In this document: in pieces, positions 1 through 9,413 of the stretch
How positions within the stretch are numbered: position 1 is the first letter of the stretch
Layout of the letters: each line of letters starts with the position of its first letter
Made by a program: the position numbers and the translations under genes
Notes under the pieces: generated by a model
The model's input: only the letters and a program-made list of their open reading frames with translations
The model's database searches: none
What the model was told of the DNA's origin: nothing
From: Tolypothrix brevis GSE-NOS-MK-07-07A
GTDB lineage: Bacteria > Cyanobacteriota > Cyanobacteriia > Cyanobacteriales > Nostocaceae
Length of the DNA: 64,000 nt
Assembly: GCA_019358985.1 (NCBI GenBank)
Contig: JAHHIJ010000034.1
Location: 1-64,000, forward strand
Reading direction: 5' to 3'

Positions 1-321
1 TCCGCCGGAACGTCTCTACGACGGTAGATAGGTTTTTATTATAGCGGGTTGTATGGCAATGCAATACAGAACCGCACCCTGGCAGGATGTCAATTATATA
101 TTGTAAAGACGTTCCGCCGGAACGTCTTTACGACGGTAGATAGGTTTTTATTATAGCGGCTTGTATGGCAATGCAATACACAACCGCACCCTGGCAGGAT
201 GTCAATTATATATTGTAAAGACGTTCCGCCGGAACGTCTTTACGACGGTAGGTAGGTTTTTATTATAGCGGCTTGTATGGCAATGCAATACACAACCTCA
301 CCCCGGCAGGATGTCAATTAG
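1..321. repeat. 112-bp tandem repeat array, about 2.9 copies
   Basis: Copies start at 1, 113 and 225, an exact period of 112 bp with only a few substitutions; the last copy ends at the stop of the CheA gene. Each unit contains a palindrome with 14-bp arms (GTAAAGACGTTCCG, one central C, then its complement) and an AT-rich part with TTTTTATTATAGCGG. The array continues past the left edge, so the true copy number is unknown. Parts of the unit recur at 23850-23935 and 63800-63870. Confidence 0.95.
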
Positions 322-3300
322 ATGATGCTACCTCTGCCATCCGAAAGATGATTCGCTCTAAAGTTTGCAACAATTCTTGCTCATTGTAAGGTTTAGAAAA
401 GTAGGCTCTAGCACCCAATTGCAATGCCAGTTGCCGATGTTTATCACTACTGCGAGATGTTAACATGGCAATTGGTATATCTTTCATATCATTGTTTGAT
501 TTAATCCGACCTAAAAAGCCGTAACCATCAATGCGCGGCATTTCGATATCACAAATCACCGCTTGAACTTGCAAGCCACTGCTAAGTTTTTCTAAAGCAT
601 CTTGACCATCTTTTGCCTGTTCTACTTGATACCCTCCTTTTTCGAGAGTCAAAGCCAAAAAGCGGCGGACATTTATTGAATCATCTACGATTAAAATAGT
701 GCCTTTCTGGTTATCAGACGGCGGCAAAATTGCTTTATTATCATTAGGTACAAGGAAGGCAGTTTTTAATTTTGTTGATGGCAATTTACTGGTTTTAGGT
801 GTGCGTTGATTAGTGGCAATCCAATACAGCAACTCGTTAGCGTTAACTAAAGCCACTACCCGACCATCACCAAGAATTGTACAGTTGCTAAAACCATTAG
901 GCAAAGATATATTTCCCTCAATTTGGCGGATGGCAACTTCTTGTTCACCCCAACAACGGTCTATTTGTACTGCTACTGGCTGGTTGTTACCTTTGATGAT
1001 TAACACATTGGCAGCATTAATCGCCGGGGCAGTTTCTAAATCTGGGCTATTATAACGGGGACAGTTAAATTCTAATTCCTGTCCTAAGCGAATCAAAGGC
1101 AATTTAGTTCCTTGCCAGTTGATAACTTCGCTACCAGCCATTGGGAAAACTTGCTCGTTTTGGAGTAAGAATATTTCCAAAACCACATCTGTAGGAAATG
1201 CCAATAGCATTCGATTACTTTCTATCAGCAGTACTCGTGCTACAGAGAGTGTAAACGGCACTGACATGGTAATGGTGGTTCCAACTCCGGGAGATGTATC
1301 AACTTTCACATCTCCCCGGATTTGTTTGAGGTTGTTGCGAACCACATCCATACCGACACCGCGACCAGATAATGTAGTAACTTGGTCGGAGGTGCTAAAT
1401 CCTGGTTCAAAAATGAGCGATAACAGTTCTTCCTCAGTTGCTTGTGCCAGAAGAGTTGCATCTAAACCCATAGATGTGGCGCGATCGCGAATTTTATCCA
1501 AGTTCATCCCACGTCCATCATCACGCATAGTAATGATTGTACGATTACTGCGGTGAGAAGCTTTAATTTCAATTAATGCTTGTTCTGGTTTACCAGCAGC
1601 GCGACGGGTAGCTGCATCTTCAATACCGTGATCGAAAGCATTTCTTAACAGGTGCATTAAAGGATCGTTTAATGCTTCTAAAATGCTGCGTTCAATCAGA
1701 GTGTTGCCACCTTCTATTTTCAACTGGACATTTTTGCCATATTCTACATTCATGTCGCGCAAAGCTCTAGGAAAGCGATCAATTAAATCTGATAACGGAC
1801 GCATCCGTATTTGTGTAAGCTTTGTTTGTAGATGCTTTGATGTTTTGTTTAGCTTTCTGGCAAATTGATCTGTATCGTCAACACTCAGTTGAATATCAGT
1901 TGTGACTTCTTGTACTTGAACAATGGTTTCCATTACCTCTTGGGATAAGAGGCTTAATTCGTTATAGCGATCCATTTCTAAGGCATCGAATCCCCTTTCT
2001 AGCTGGGGTGAATAGTCGCTATCGTCAAATTCAGAGTTGTCTGAATTGCCATTACTTGGATATGTTAACGATGGTGAATTAGATGGCACTCCACCACTAG
2101 TAGTAATTTTGTCGTATGCTGTGCGTAGTTCCTGATTTTCTCGATCTAGAATTTGCACTCGCTGTCCAAGATTACGTACGAGTTTGCGTAATCTTTCCAT
2201 TTGCAAGTTCAGTCCATTACGCTGGATAATTAGTTCCCCAAATAAATCGTTAATTTGCTCAAGTTGTTTGCTGGGAACTCTAACTGTATTTTCATGAACT
2301 TCGCGGTCTTTGCCAACTGTAATTTGCTCTGGTTTGCGTTCAACAAATTTGTAATCTGTGGTGGAAAATTCTCTAGAAACTACTACGCTTGTTGGCTCGT
2401 CAAGAGTAGCACTTTCCTCGACAATCTCTGCTTCCATTGATTCAAAACTTGCGGCAATTATTTCTGGATTTAGCCAAGTTTCTTCGGTGTCTTCTGTTTC
2501 TAGTATTTCAGATTCTAGATCATGAGATTCTACCGCACTGCTAGCGAGAAATTCAGCGATCGCATCACTTGCTTCTTGATCATGAGATTCTACTGCACTG
2601 CTAGCGAGGAATTCAGCGATCGCATCACTTGCTTCTTGATCATGAGATTCTACCGCACTACTGGCGAGAAATTCAGCGATCGCATCACTTGCATCTAACT
2701 CATCAGATTCTACCGCACTGCTAGCGAGAAATTCAGCGATCGCCTCTTCTGTGGATATGAGATCCATTTGAGCATAACTTGGAAGTGCGATGGTCTCAAC
2801 TTCGATACTTGTAGGTAAACTATCTCGTTGATTTGTCAGCACCAAAGCTTGCGATCGCCGCCATGCTTGCAATGCTAACTGAGCAATTTGTTCAACTTCG
2901 CTATCGGTAACGCTAGCTGCAACGTGATGCGCGATGGACTCACAAAGCTGGCTAAAAGCTGCTAATTGCAACATTTCCCCCAAACCGCCCAATTCAGCTG
3001 CCATAATGGCAACTTCTTCTCGCAAGCAAGGTTGTTGACTATCTGCCAACACAGATTCTAGACGTTGTAAACATCCTTCTACTTCTGTCTCAAAAAGCAG
3101 AGGTATAATATCTTGCCCTTCGTCTGCGGAAAGTATGGTTGAGGCATCTTCTGGGGTCGGATCTCCCAGGCGATCGTGCAGTTCATCAAAAACTGGATAA
3201 CAAAAAGTTGCTAACCAATCATCTTCAACCACATTACCTTCTGATAGCAATTCGACTATCTGACGCAGCCAATCTACCCCAGATAGCAACAAGCTTTGTA

Positions 3301-3571
3301 ATTGCGTGTCAATTTCTAAAGAGTTTTTTCGCGTCCTTAAGACTTTAAAAGAGTCTTCTAAACGGTGAGCCAAATCACTTAGGGCGCGAAACCCCATCAT
3401 ACCCGCGCCACCTTTGATAGAATGAGCCGCTCTAAGTGCGGCATTAATTTTATCTAATTCGATGCGGTTGGTTGCGTTGATTTCCAGCAATACCTCTTCT
3501 AAGGTATTGAGATAATCTGTTGCTTCCTCCAGAAACTGCATCTGGATTTCAAGTTCTTTATCCTTTGACAT
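314..3571 (-). CDS. hmpE: Hybrid CheA-type histidine kinase/response regulator (PilL/HmpE-like)
   Basis: Central kinase of a chemotaxis-like pathway that passes phosphate from the receptor complex to the CheY-type regulators encoded upstream. Domains in order: Hpt (1-110, phospho-His in AAHSIKGGAG), a second Hpt-like helical region without a clear His (150-250), an acidic linker with four 20-residue repeats built on DAIAEFLASSAVES (about 275-355), dimerisation region, HATPase (N box LLRNAFDHGIED, G boxes DDGRGMN and GRGVGMDVVRN), CheW-like domain, and a C-terminal REC domain (about 935-1060, ILIVDDS, phospho-Asp in CDIEMP, switch Lys in FSKPY). It is the last gene of a five-gene operon. The 1085-residue length fits PilL-type kinases. 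The hmpE name rests on operon order, and paralogous loci in these cyanobacteria look alike. Confidence 0.93.
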   Translation of the reverse strand: MSKDKELEIQMQFLEEATDYLNTLEEVLLEINATNRIELDKINAALRAAHSIKGGAGMMGFRALSDLAHRLEDSFKVLRTRKNSLEIDTQLQSLLLSGVDWLRQIVELLSEGNVVEDDWLATFCYPVFDELHDRLGDPTPEDASTILSADEGQDIIPLLFETEVEGCLQRLESVLADSQQPCLREEVAIMAAELGGLGEMLQLAAFSQLCESIAHHVAASVTDSEVEQIAQLALQAWRRSQALVLTNQRDSLPTSIEVETIALPSYAQMDLISTEEAIAEFLASSAVESDELDASDAIAEFLASSAVESHDQEASDAIAEFLASSAVESHDQEASDAIAEFLASSAVESHDLESEILETEDTEETWLNPEIIAASFESMEAEIVEESATLDEPTSVVVSREFSTTDYKFVERKPEQITVGKDREVHENTVRVPSKQLEQINDLFGELIIQRNGLNLQMERLRKLVRNLGQRVQILDRENQELRTAYDKITTSGGVPSNSPSLTYPSNGNSDNSEFDDSDYSPQLERGFDALEMDRYNELSLLSQEVMETIVQVQEVTTDIQLSVDDTDQFARKLNKTSKHLQTKLTQIRMRPLSDLIDRFPRALRDMNVEYGKNVQLKIEGGNTLIERSILEALNDPLMHLLRNAFDHGIEDAATRRAAGKPEQALIEIKASHRSNRTIITMRDDGRGMNLDKIRDRATSMGLDATLLAQATEEELLSLIFEPGFSTSDQVTTLSGRGVGMDVVRNNLKQIRGDVKVDTSPGVGTTITMSVPFTLSVARVLLIESNRMLLAFPTDVVLEIFLLQNEQVFPMAGSEVINWQGTKLPLIRLGQELEFNCPRYNSPDLETAPAINAANVLIIKGNNQPVAVQIDRCWGEQEVAIRQIEGNISLPNGFSNCTILGDGRVVALVNANELLYWIATNQRTPKTSKLPSTKLKTAFLVPNDNKAILPPSDNQKGTILIVDDSINVRRFLALTLEKGGYQVEQAKDGQDALEKLSSGLQVQAVICDIEMPRIDGYGFLGRIKSNNDMKDIPIAMLTSRSSDKHRQLALQLGARAYFSKPYNEQELLQTLERIIFRMAEVASSN
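2515..2750. repeat. In-frame 60-bp repeat x4 inside the CheA gene
   Basis: Four near-identical 60-bp units, each encoding a 20-residue acidic block and each carrying a GCGATCGC (or GCGATCGCC) HIP1 site. They sit in the linker between the Hpt and kinase core. The period is a multiple of three, so copy number can change without breaking the frame. Confidence 0.93.
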
Positions 3572-3630
3572 AGTTTTTGTCCATAGTCAACAGTAAATAG
3601 TCACGCATTCAAAAGTCTGATCGCTAATGA

Positions 3631-6471
3631 CTAATCCACCTTGAAAGTTTCAACAGTTTCCTGTAACTCTTGGGAAATCACCACAGTTTGTTGCAAAGAT
3701 TCAGAAACTTGCCGCGAAGAATTGCTGGTGCGCTCTGAAACTAAAGCAATTCCTCTCATCAACTGGCTGACAGCTTGGGAGGTTTCTACCTGGGATGTGG
3801 TAGCGGTGGAAATCGACTGCACCAAAGAATCAATTTGGCGCGAAACATCCAAAATTTGACTCAAGCTGTATTTAGCATCTTCAACAATTCGAGTTCCTTC
3901 TACAACTTGGGCAGTTCCCACTTCCATCGCTTGCACAACTTCGGTAGTTTCTCTTTGAATGTTCTCAACAATTTGTTCAATTTCTTTTGTTGCAGCGGCA
4001 CTTCGGGCTGCTAATTCACCTACTTCTTCGGCAACTATAGCAAAACCTTGACCTTCTTCTCCCGCACGTGCTGCTTCTATGCCAGCGTTGATGGCGAGTA
4101 AGTTTGTTTGCATAGCAATTTGATTAATTAAAGATACCACGCGGGAAATTTGTTGGGTAGATTCTCCTAAACGCTTGACTTTTTTCGCTGTTTCGCCTAC
4201 TGTTTCGCGCAAATTTAGGATATTCTGCACTGTCAGATCCATTGCTTTGCCGCTCTTTTTGGCGGTGTGCGAAGCATTTTGAGCAACCTTCGCAGCTTCT
4301 TGGGCGTTTTCGGCTACATATTGTATGGAATAGGTCATTTGATCAACAGCATCTAAGGTGCGATTGATTTCTGAGGCTTGAATTATAGCATCTTCTGCTA
4401 GTTCGCGCATCGCTTCTTGGTTAGAACCGACCGCATAATTTACTTGATAAGCCGCTTGTTTAACTTGAGTAACAATCAACCGTAAATTTTCAACGATGGA
4501 GTTGAAAAAGTCGGCGACGGTGCCAATTTCTCCGGTGGTGACATCAGCTCGCACTGTCAAATCTCCGCTGGCTGCACCTTCTACTTCCCCTAGTAGTTCT
4601 AGAAGTTGCATTTGCAAAGCTTCTTTTTGATGGCGTTCATCTTCAGAACCTTGTTCTGCCTTGTATCTACCTTGTTCTAATTCCTCTAAAAGTTTTGCTT
4701 GTTCTAGGGCATAGCCAACTTGACTGGCTATCTGCTTAAAGAAATCAATTTCTGCTTGTTGCCAAAAACGGGGGCTATCGCATTGATGAGTAATCATTAA
4801 ACCCATCAATTGCCCGTCTGTAATCATCGGTGCGACTAAACTTGCCTTGACGGAAAATTTTTCCAACATTTTAATGTAACACTTTGCATTTCGCAAGCTT
4901 GGCTCTTGATAAATGTTGGCGATCGCTCGCACTTTTCCATCTTTATAACTTTCTACATGGCGATCGCGAAAACATGGATCGTCGATTTGCACTCCCATCA
5001 TTTTCGGATAACCCGTCCCAACCGATTCGGAAACGATTATTCCCTCCCAAGTGCTACCATCTAAGTTATAGATAACTACGCGATCGCTTTTCAAGCACGA
5101 GCGAACTTCTCTCACCGCTGTTTTAAAAATATCTTCGGTTTTGAGGTTTCGGCGAATCCGCAAAGTAATTTCTGTAATTATTTTTGCTCGTTCTGCATCC
5201 AGTTCTTGTTCTTTTAACAACAACTGTAATTGTTCTGCCATCAAATTAATATTGTCACCCAATTCGCCGAGTTCGTCTTTTGAGTCTATCTTTAAGCGCG
5301 TATTGAGTTCACCTTGTCCCAGCCTTGCTACTGTCTGACTCGCATTCAAAATTGGTTGTATGGCACGTTTAGCTAACCAAACTGCAAACACAGATGCCAA
5401 CAATGTTGTTAAGACTGTCCCACCTAATATAGTCAGAAGTAAGTCTCTTTGGGTTGCAAATGCCGTTGCTGTATCTGTAGCCAAAATTACTTGCCATTTT
5501 AAATCTGGCAAACCGTTGAGGTTTTCAGTAGCGTAGCTAACTAGCTGTTCTTTATTATTAATTTGGTTAACTGCTTTGAATGTGGCTTCTTTTTTTGCGG
5601 CTTGTAGTTTCCCCAAGCCGGGAAAATTTATTCTTGCTTCTCTACCTATTTGCTTGGTTTGCGAAGACATAAAAAATTTCCCAGAGGCATCAATTAAATG
5701 ATATTCTTGCCCCGTAAGAGCGTAATTTTTAATTATCTCTTCTAAATTTTTTACTGGCATCCGCGCTCTAACTATGGCTATGGTTTGCCCGCTCACGGAA
5801 TCCTTAACAGGCGCAACTGTGAAAATACTATTGATTTTTGTGATTTTAGATACTTGTGGTTGAGTAATTAATGGGCGATCGCTTTTTAATGCCAATTGAA
5901 AGTAATTGAAATCGCTATGATTGGTGAGTGGTTCTCCTTGGGATTGTAAAATCGGCACACCCTTTAAGTCAAACACAGCAATGCTGTCATAGACTTTATA
6001 ACTCTCGACAATCTTGTTTAAGAATGCTTCTTTATCTTGTTGAGTTGTAACTCCCTTGACGCTAGAATTTGTCAAAATCGGCAAATTAGCCAGCACTTGA
6101 ATATCGCTATACCGTTCAATCATGAAACGGTTTACTTTATCTGCCAAACCATCAGCTTCAGCTTGTTGCAGAGCGGAAATTTTGTTACTAATCGATTGGC
6201 TGGCAATGTGATAAGCTAAACCACCAATACCTAATACTGGCACAGTGCTGATCGCGATCGCCAAAACTGTAGCTTTAGATCGCAAATTGAGGCGTTTGAA
6301 AGCACGACTAGCGCGACTCAAGGGAGACTTGGCATTTCTTTGCGATGAGCGATCGCTTCCCATTCGTGTTATGCTACCATCGGTTAACTTCTGTGCTGAA
6401 ACTTCAGACGAATTAACCGAGGCGTTTTTTTCAGCATCACTACTCTTAGCCGAATCAGTTTTATTAAACAT
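3631..6471 (-). CDS. hmpD: Methyl-accepting chemotaxis protein with periplasmic sensor, HAMP and GAF domains (PilJ/HmpD-like)
   Basis: Membrane receptor expected to form the signalling array with the CheW and CheA encoded on either side. Domains: cytoplasmic N-terminus, TM1 (about 70-92), Cache-like extracellular domain (95-330), TM2 (about 343-367), HAMP (365-420), GAF (about 435-600), a second HAMP-like segment ([15 protein letters not shown]) and an MCP signalling domain whose hairpin tip reads [21 protein letters not shown]-like in the canonical place. The GAF domain has a DPCF motif near residue 497 and a Cys-Tyr pair near 529, resembling but not matching bilin-binding cyanobacteriochrome GAFs (normally Cys-His). 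The gene lies 59 bp upstream of cheA and 75 bp after cheW, consistent with one transcript. Confidence 0.93.
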   Translation of the reverse strand: MFNKTDSAKSSDAEKNASVNSSEVSAQKLTDGSITRMGSDRSSQRNAKSPLSRASRAFKRLNLRSKATVLAIAISTVPVLGIGGLAYHIASQSISNKISALQQAEADGLADKVNRFMIERYSDIQVLANLPILTNSSVKGVTTQQDKEAFLNKIVESYKVYDSIAVFDLKGVPILQSQGEPLTNHSDFNYFQLALKSDRPLITQPQVSKITKINSIFTVAPVKDSVSGQTIAIVRARMPVKNLEEIIKNYALTGQEYHLIDASGKFFMSSQTKQIGREARINFPGLGKLQAAKKEATFKAVNQINNKEQLVSYATENLNGLPDLKWQVILATDTATAFATQRDLLLTILGGTVLTTLLASVFAVWLAKRAIQPILNASQTVARLGQGELNTRLKIDSKDELGELGDNINLMAEQLQLLLKEQELDAERAKIITEITLRIRRNLKTEDIFKTAVREVRSCLKSDRVVIYNLDGSTWEGIIVSESVGTGYPKMMGVQIDDPCFRDRHVESYKDGKVRAIANIYQEPSLRNAKCYIKMLEKFSVKASLVAPMITDGQLMGLMITHQCDSPRFWQQAEIDFFKQIASQVGYALEQAKLLEELEQGRYKAEQGSEDERHQKEALQMQLLELLGEVEGAASGDLTVRADVTTGEIGTVADFFNSIVENLRLIVTQVKQAAYQVNYAVGSNQEAMRELAEDAIIQASEINRTLDAVDQMTYSIQYVAENAQEAAKVAQNASHTAKKSGKAMDLTVQNILNLRETVGETAKKVKRLGESTQQISRVVSLINQIAMQTNLLAINAGIEAARAGEEGQGFAIVAEEVGELAARSAAATKEIEQIVENIQRETTEVVQAMEVGTAQVVEGTRIVEDAKYSLSQILDVSRQIDSLVQSISTATTSQVETSQAVSQLMRGIALVSERTSNSSRQVSESLQQTVVISQELQETVETFKVD

Positions 6472-6545
6472 AAAGGAATTTGCTTCAATAGGTTTATCTG
6501 AACACCAAAAATCCGTTCTGTTAGTAGTACACCCTAATCATCAAC

Positions 6546-7043
6546 TTAATCATTATGAAGAACCGAAGATTGGACAATTGCCTGTGCATCTAATACCAGC
6601 AAGATTTCTTTCTGTTGCACAAAGCATCCACGTAAATAGGGAACTAAACTAGATGCTACTTGTCCTACAGGAGAGTGGATTTCATCCGGTGTAAACTTGG
6701 TAGTACCTGTGATTTCTTGCACCACTAAACCTAAAAGCACTGATTCCACTCGAATAATTATCACATTGTATTGCCGCAGTCTATAATCTAGGCTTTCTAG
6801 ATTCAGCATTTTTGACAGATCAACTGCCCAAATTATCCGACTACGCCAATTCATTAATCCCAGTACACAAGCTGGCATACTGGGCATTGCAGCTACAGAC
6901 TCAACAGAAACAACAATCGCTTCTTGGGTGTGCTTCATGGATAATACAGCAACCGTCTGGCGATTTAATTGAAACCTAAGATAGCCATCTCCTAAGTTAT
7001 TTTGAGCTTCTTTGCCAGAAATTAGAGTCTTTGAACTATTCAT
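6546..7043 (-). CDS. hmpC: CheW-like adaptor (PilI/HmpC-like)
   Basis: CheW scaffold linking MCP and CheA. The 165 residues cover one CheW domain: FQLNRQTVAVLSMKHTQEAI strand, the CVLGLMNWRSRIIWAVDLS core and the LLGLVVQEI strand. Its ATG overlaps the stop of the preceding cheY gene by four bases (ATGA), indicating translational coupling. It is slightly atypical: NWRSRIIWA replaces the usual N-x-RG-x-hhP-hhD block, as is common in cyanobacterial PilI proteins. Confidence 0.9.
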   Translation of the reverse strand: MNSSKTLISGKEAQNNLGDGYLRFQLNRQTVAVLSMKHTQEAIVVSVESVAAMPSMPACVLGLMNWRSRIIWAVDLSKMLNLESLDYRLRQYNVIIIRVESVLLGLVVQEITGTTKFTPDEIHSPVGQVASSLVPYLRGCFVQQKEILLVLDAQAIVQSSVLHND

Positions 7044-7417
7044 GTCGCTACTGATATAATAACCCGCAAAAGTTGTTCGCGAGTATACGGCTTAGTTACA
7101 TAGGCATCAGCACCTTGTCTCATTGCCCACAATCGATCAATTTCCTGATTTTTAGAACTGCAAATCACTATCGGTACTTTTTGAGTAACGGGATTTCTTT
7201 TGAGAGAACGACACAATTCAAACCCGCTCATTCCTGGCATTACTACATCGGTAACAATCACGTCTGGCTCTTCTGACACAGCTTTTTCTAAAGCTTCTTT
7301 TGCACCACTTGCTTTGATCACGCTGTAACCACTCTCGTTCAGATAATGGCTCATTAGTTCCAATTCACTGGGGGAATCTTCAACAATTAAAATTGTACCA
7401 AGCAAAGTTAGACTCAT
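7040..7417 (-). CDS. hmpB: CheY-type response regulator (PilH/HmpB-like)
   Basis: Single REC domain of 125 residues. Acidic pocket in ILIVEDS, phospho-acceptor Asp in VIVTDVVMPGMSG, conserved Ser in IVICSS, and switch Lys in YVTKPY. It has no output domain, so it should act by binding partners or as a phosphate sink, as PilH does. Coupled by overlap to the cheW gene and 77 bp downstream of the PATAN regulator gene. Confidence 0.93.
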   Translation of the reverse strand: MSLTLLGTILIVEDSPSELELMSHYLNESGYSVIKASGAKEALEKAVSEEPDVIVTDVVMPGMSGFELCRSLKRNPVTQKVPIVICSSKNQEIDRLWAMRQGADAYVTKPYTREQLLRVIISVAT

Positions 7418-7494
7418 TCCTAAATCTCCTAAAAAAGTAATTTTGGACTATTAAAGTTACTTTTTCTAATTTTTACTCCTTATTAAGTTATAAG

Positions 7495-8571
7495 TTAACT
7501 AATATGTTTAAACACCATTTTCAGCAAATCTGCTTGAGTAAAAGGCTTAGTTAAATAGCCTGATGCCCTAACCATCTTTGCCTTGGCTCTATCTATAAAT
7601 CCTGTTCTGCCCGTCACCATAATGATAGGTGTATTTTTGAACGCTGAATGCCTCCGCAACAATGAACATAGCTCGTAGCCGTCTAAATTCGGCATTTCCA
7701 CGTCTAATAAAATGAGATCGGGCTTGCTGCGAAGAATTAGCATCAATGCTTTCACCGGATCGTTAATCATAACAACTGAAAACGTGTTCTCCTCCAAAAA
7801 GTTCTTGATGGAACTTAAGACTGTTTGGCTATCATCAATGCAAGCAACTGTATACAGTTGTTTGCTAGCAGTTTGCCCTTGCATTCTATTATTGTTACTA
7901 TCTTGACTTTCAAAATTGCTTTGATGAGGCAATGGTTGCCCAAGCTGCATTTGAGATAGTAGTTGAGATTGCGGCAGTCTGGTTGCTTTTTCCACTTGCT
8001 CGCGCTCACTAGCTGCTGGAAGTGGTGATTGAGTATTTTGCTGACTTCTCAATTGCTTTTGACACTGTTCGACTAACAACCGCAAATCCAAGTTACAGAA
8101 TTTTGGCAATTGATTTAAGTTATTTTCAGCAATAAACTCATAGCTTCCTTCTTTTAAGGTCAGAAATAACTCCAGTACTTCTTTAGCCAAGTTCTCTATC
8201 AGCGTTCCTGCTTGGGAAGAACTTATATGATCTTGATTGACTAACCAGCAAATAGCTCGATAATCCGTATCTGATTTCAGCTGATTTTCTCCTTTTGGTT
8301 CAAATATCAGCCGCATCTGTACGCGAGTCGCACTGTTGAGAGCGGGAATTTGCTGACTCAACTGTTGCAAGTGGTTATCCAGCCGATCAAATAATTGATC
8401 TGAATAACAGGCGTAAGTAAGTTTACCGTCTTCTAGATAGATTGACCAAGAAACAGTCCCGGTAAATATCCGTAAGCACCCTGTAGCACGCCGACTGGTT
8501 AGTTGTGCTAACAGAGATAGCGGGTGTAGTTTCTGAGAAAACTTGTAGCTACCTATAGGAGTTGTGCTCAT
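7495..8571 (-). CDS. hmpA: PATAN-domain response regulator (PilG/HmpA-like)
   Basis: First gene of the chemotaxis-like operon. The N-terminal half (about 1-180) is a PATAN/DUF4388-type domain (RRATGCLRIFTGTVSWSIYL then EDGKLTYA), followed by a Q/N-rich linker (185-232) and a C-terminal REC domain (about 238-356: ACIDDS, LILLDVEMPNLDG, IIMVTGR, YLTKPF). This architecture is that of PilG, PixG and TaxP1 regulators, which steer type IV pilus motors in cyanobacteria. The order PATAN-REC, CheY, CheW, MCP, CheA is identical to the pilGHIJL/hmpABCDE loci. Exact orthology among parallel loci cannot be decided by eye. Confidence 0.9.
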   Translation of the reverse strand: MSTTPIGSYKFSQKLHPLSLLAQLTSRRATGCLRIFTGTVSWSIYLEDGKLTYACYSDQLFDRLDNHLQQLSQQIPALNSATRVQMRLIFEPKGENQLKSDTDYRAICWLVNQDHISSSQAGTLIENLAKEVLELFLTLKEGSYEFIAENNLNQLPKFCNLDLRLLVEQCQKQLRSQQNTQSPLPAASEREQVEKATRLPQSQLLSQMQLGQPLPHQSNFESQDSNNNRMQGQTASKQLYTVACIDDSQTVLSSIKNFLEENTFSVVMINDPVKALMLILRSKPDLILLDVEMPNLDGYELCSLLRRHSAFKNTPIIMVTGRTGFIDRAKAKMVRASGYLTKPFTQADLLKMVFKHIS

Positions 8572-9166
8572 TTTACTTCTACTAGGGATAATTTCGATAC
8601 ATTTAATTTAAAATTGTACAGAGAATTTGACAATTTTAATCAAATATCAAATATTTAGATATCATAACTGTTGTAGCTTAAAAGACAAACATATCAAGCA
8701 CCGTTTTGTGGCAAAGTTTAATGGTAGGAAGGCTTTCTATCTATAGAAATCTTAGTAAGAGTGTTAATTTACTTACCTGAGATTAACAAATATTCTTTGA
8801 GAATAATCACAAAAAATGTAAAGACTAAATAAAGGCATTGACCTATAAGTAAATGTCCTATGGTCGTAACCGCTATAACGTCCTCAGTTACAAGTTCTAA
8901 CTGGTAAGTTGTAGTATTAATACTTAACTATTTTTTTGCGGCGAGAAAAATATAAACTAAACTTAATAAAAAGTAACTTTACTTATTGTTAACAATAATG
9001 AAGGAATGTTTGATAGATGTTCTCACCATTCCTTGAGATTTAAAATGCGATCGCTCGTGATTATAGCGGTTCTCATTTGAATCACATACATAAATGTAGA
9101 GACGTAGCATTGCTACGTCTCTATGTCTTTTCTGGAGATGTCTAATAAACTACAAATTTTTGATAG
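8572..9166. other. Intergenic region upstream of the chemotaxis operon
   Basis: About 600 bp, AT-rich, with no plausible ORF. It should hold the leftward promoter of the chemotaxis operon, but no promoter element could be assigned with confidence. The right part (about 9058-9150) is a repeat: ATTATAGCGGTTCTC, then a palindrome on GTAGAGACGTAGCA, then TTCTGGAGATGTCTA. The same pieces occur at 34161-34269 and around 39700 and 48950. Confidence 0.7.
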
Positions 9167-9248
9167 TGCGGATAAAAGGACTTGAACCTTCACTCCTTTC
9201 GGAACTAGAACCTAAATCTAGCGCGTCTGCCAATTTCGCCATATCCGC
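9167..9248 (-). tRNA. tRNA-Leu (anticodon UAG)
   Basis: On the minus strand the 82-nt sequence folds as a class II tRNA. Acceptor arm GCGGATA pairs with TATCCGC. The anticodon stem CTAGA/TCTAG encloses loop TTTAGGT, giving anticodon UAG. There is a long variable arm and a T-arm containing GGTTCAAGTCC. CCA is not encoded. It is not the UAA isoacceptor, so no group I intron is expected, and none is present. Confidence 0.95.
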
Positions 9249-9294
9249 ATCAGTTTTCTATACTACCATAACAATTCATCTGTGGCAATAGAGA

Positions 9295-9413
9295 ATGGGG
9301 ATTTGAAGAGGGGGTAAGGGGTAAAGGGGAAGGGGGAAAGGGTAAGAAATATAGAGTTATAGTGAATAAATCCGTATTTTATTTCCATACCTTTCCCCTT
9401 TCCCCCTCCCCAA
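9295..9413. terminator. Purine-rich/pyrimidine-rich inverted repeat between tRNA-Leu and alr
   Basis: A G-rich run at about 9308-9348 and a C-rich run at 9391-9412 can pair imperfectly. It lies just past the stop of alr on the minus strand and probably serves as transcription terminator or is a spacer repeat; similar runs follow gltA and mysC. Confidence 0.4.

Noticed and set aside
9167-9248. Group I intron in tRNA-Leu
   Set aside because: Cyanobacterial introns occur in the UAA isoacceptor. This one is UAG and is a continuous 82 nt.
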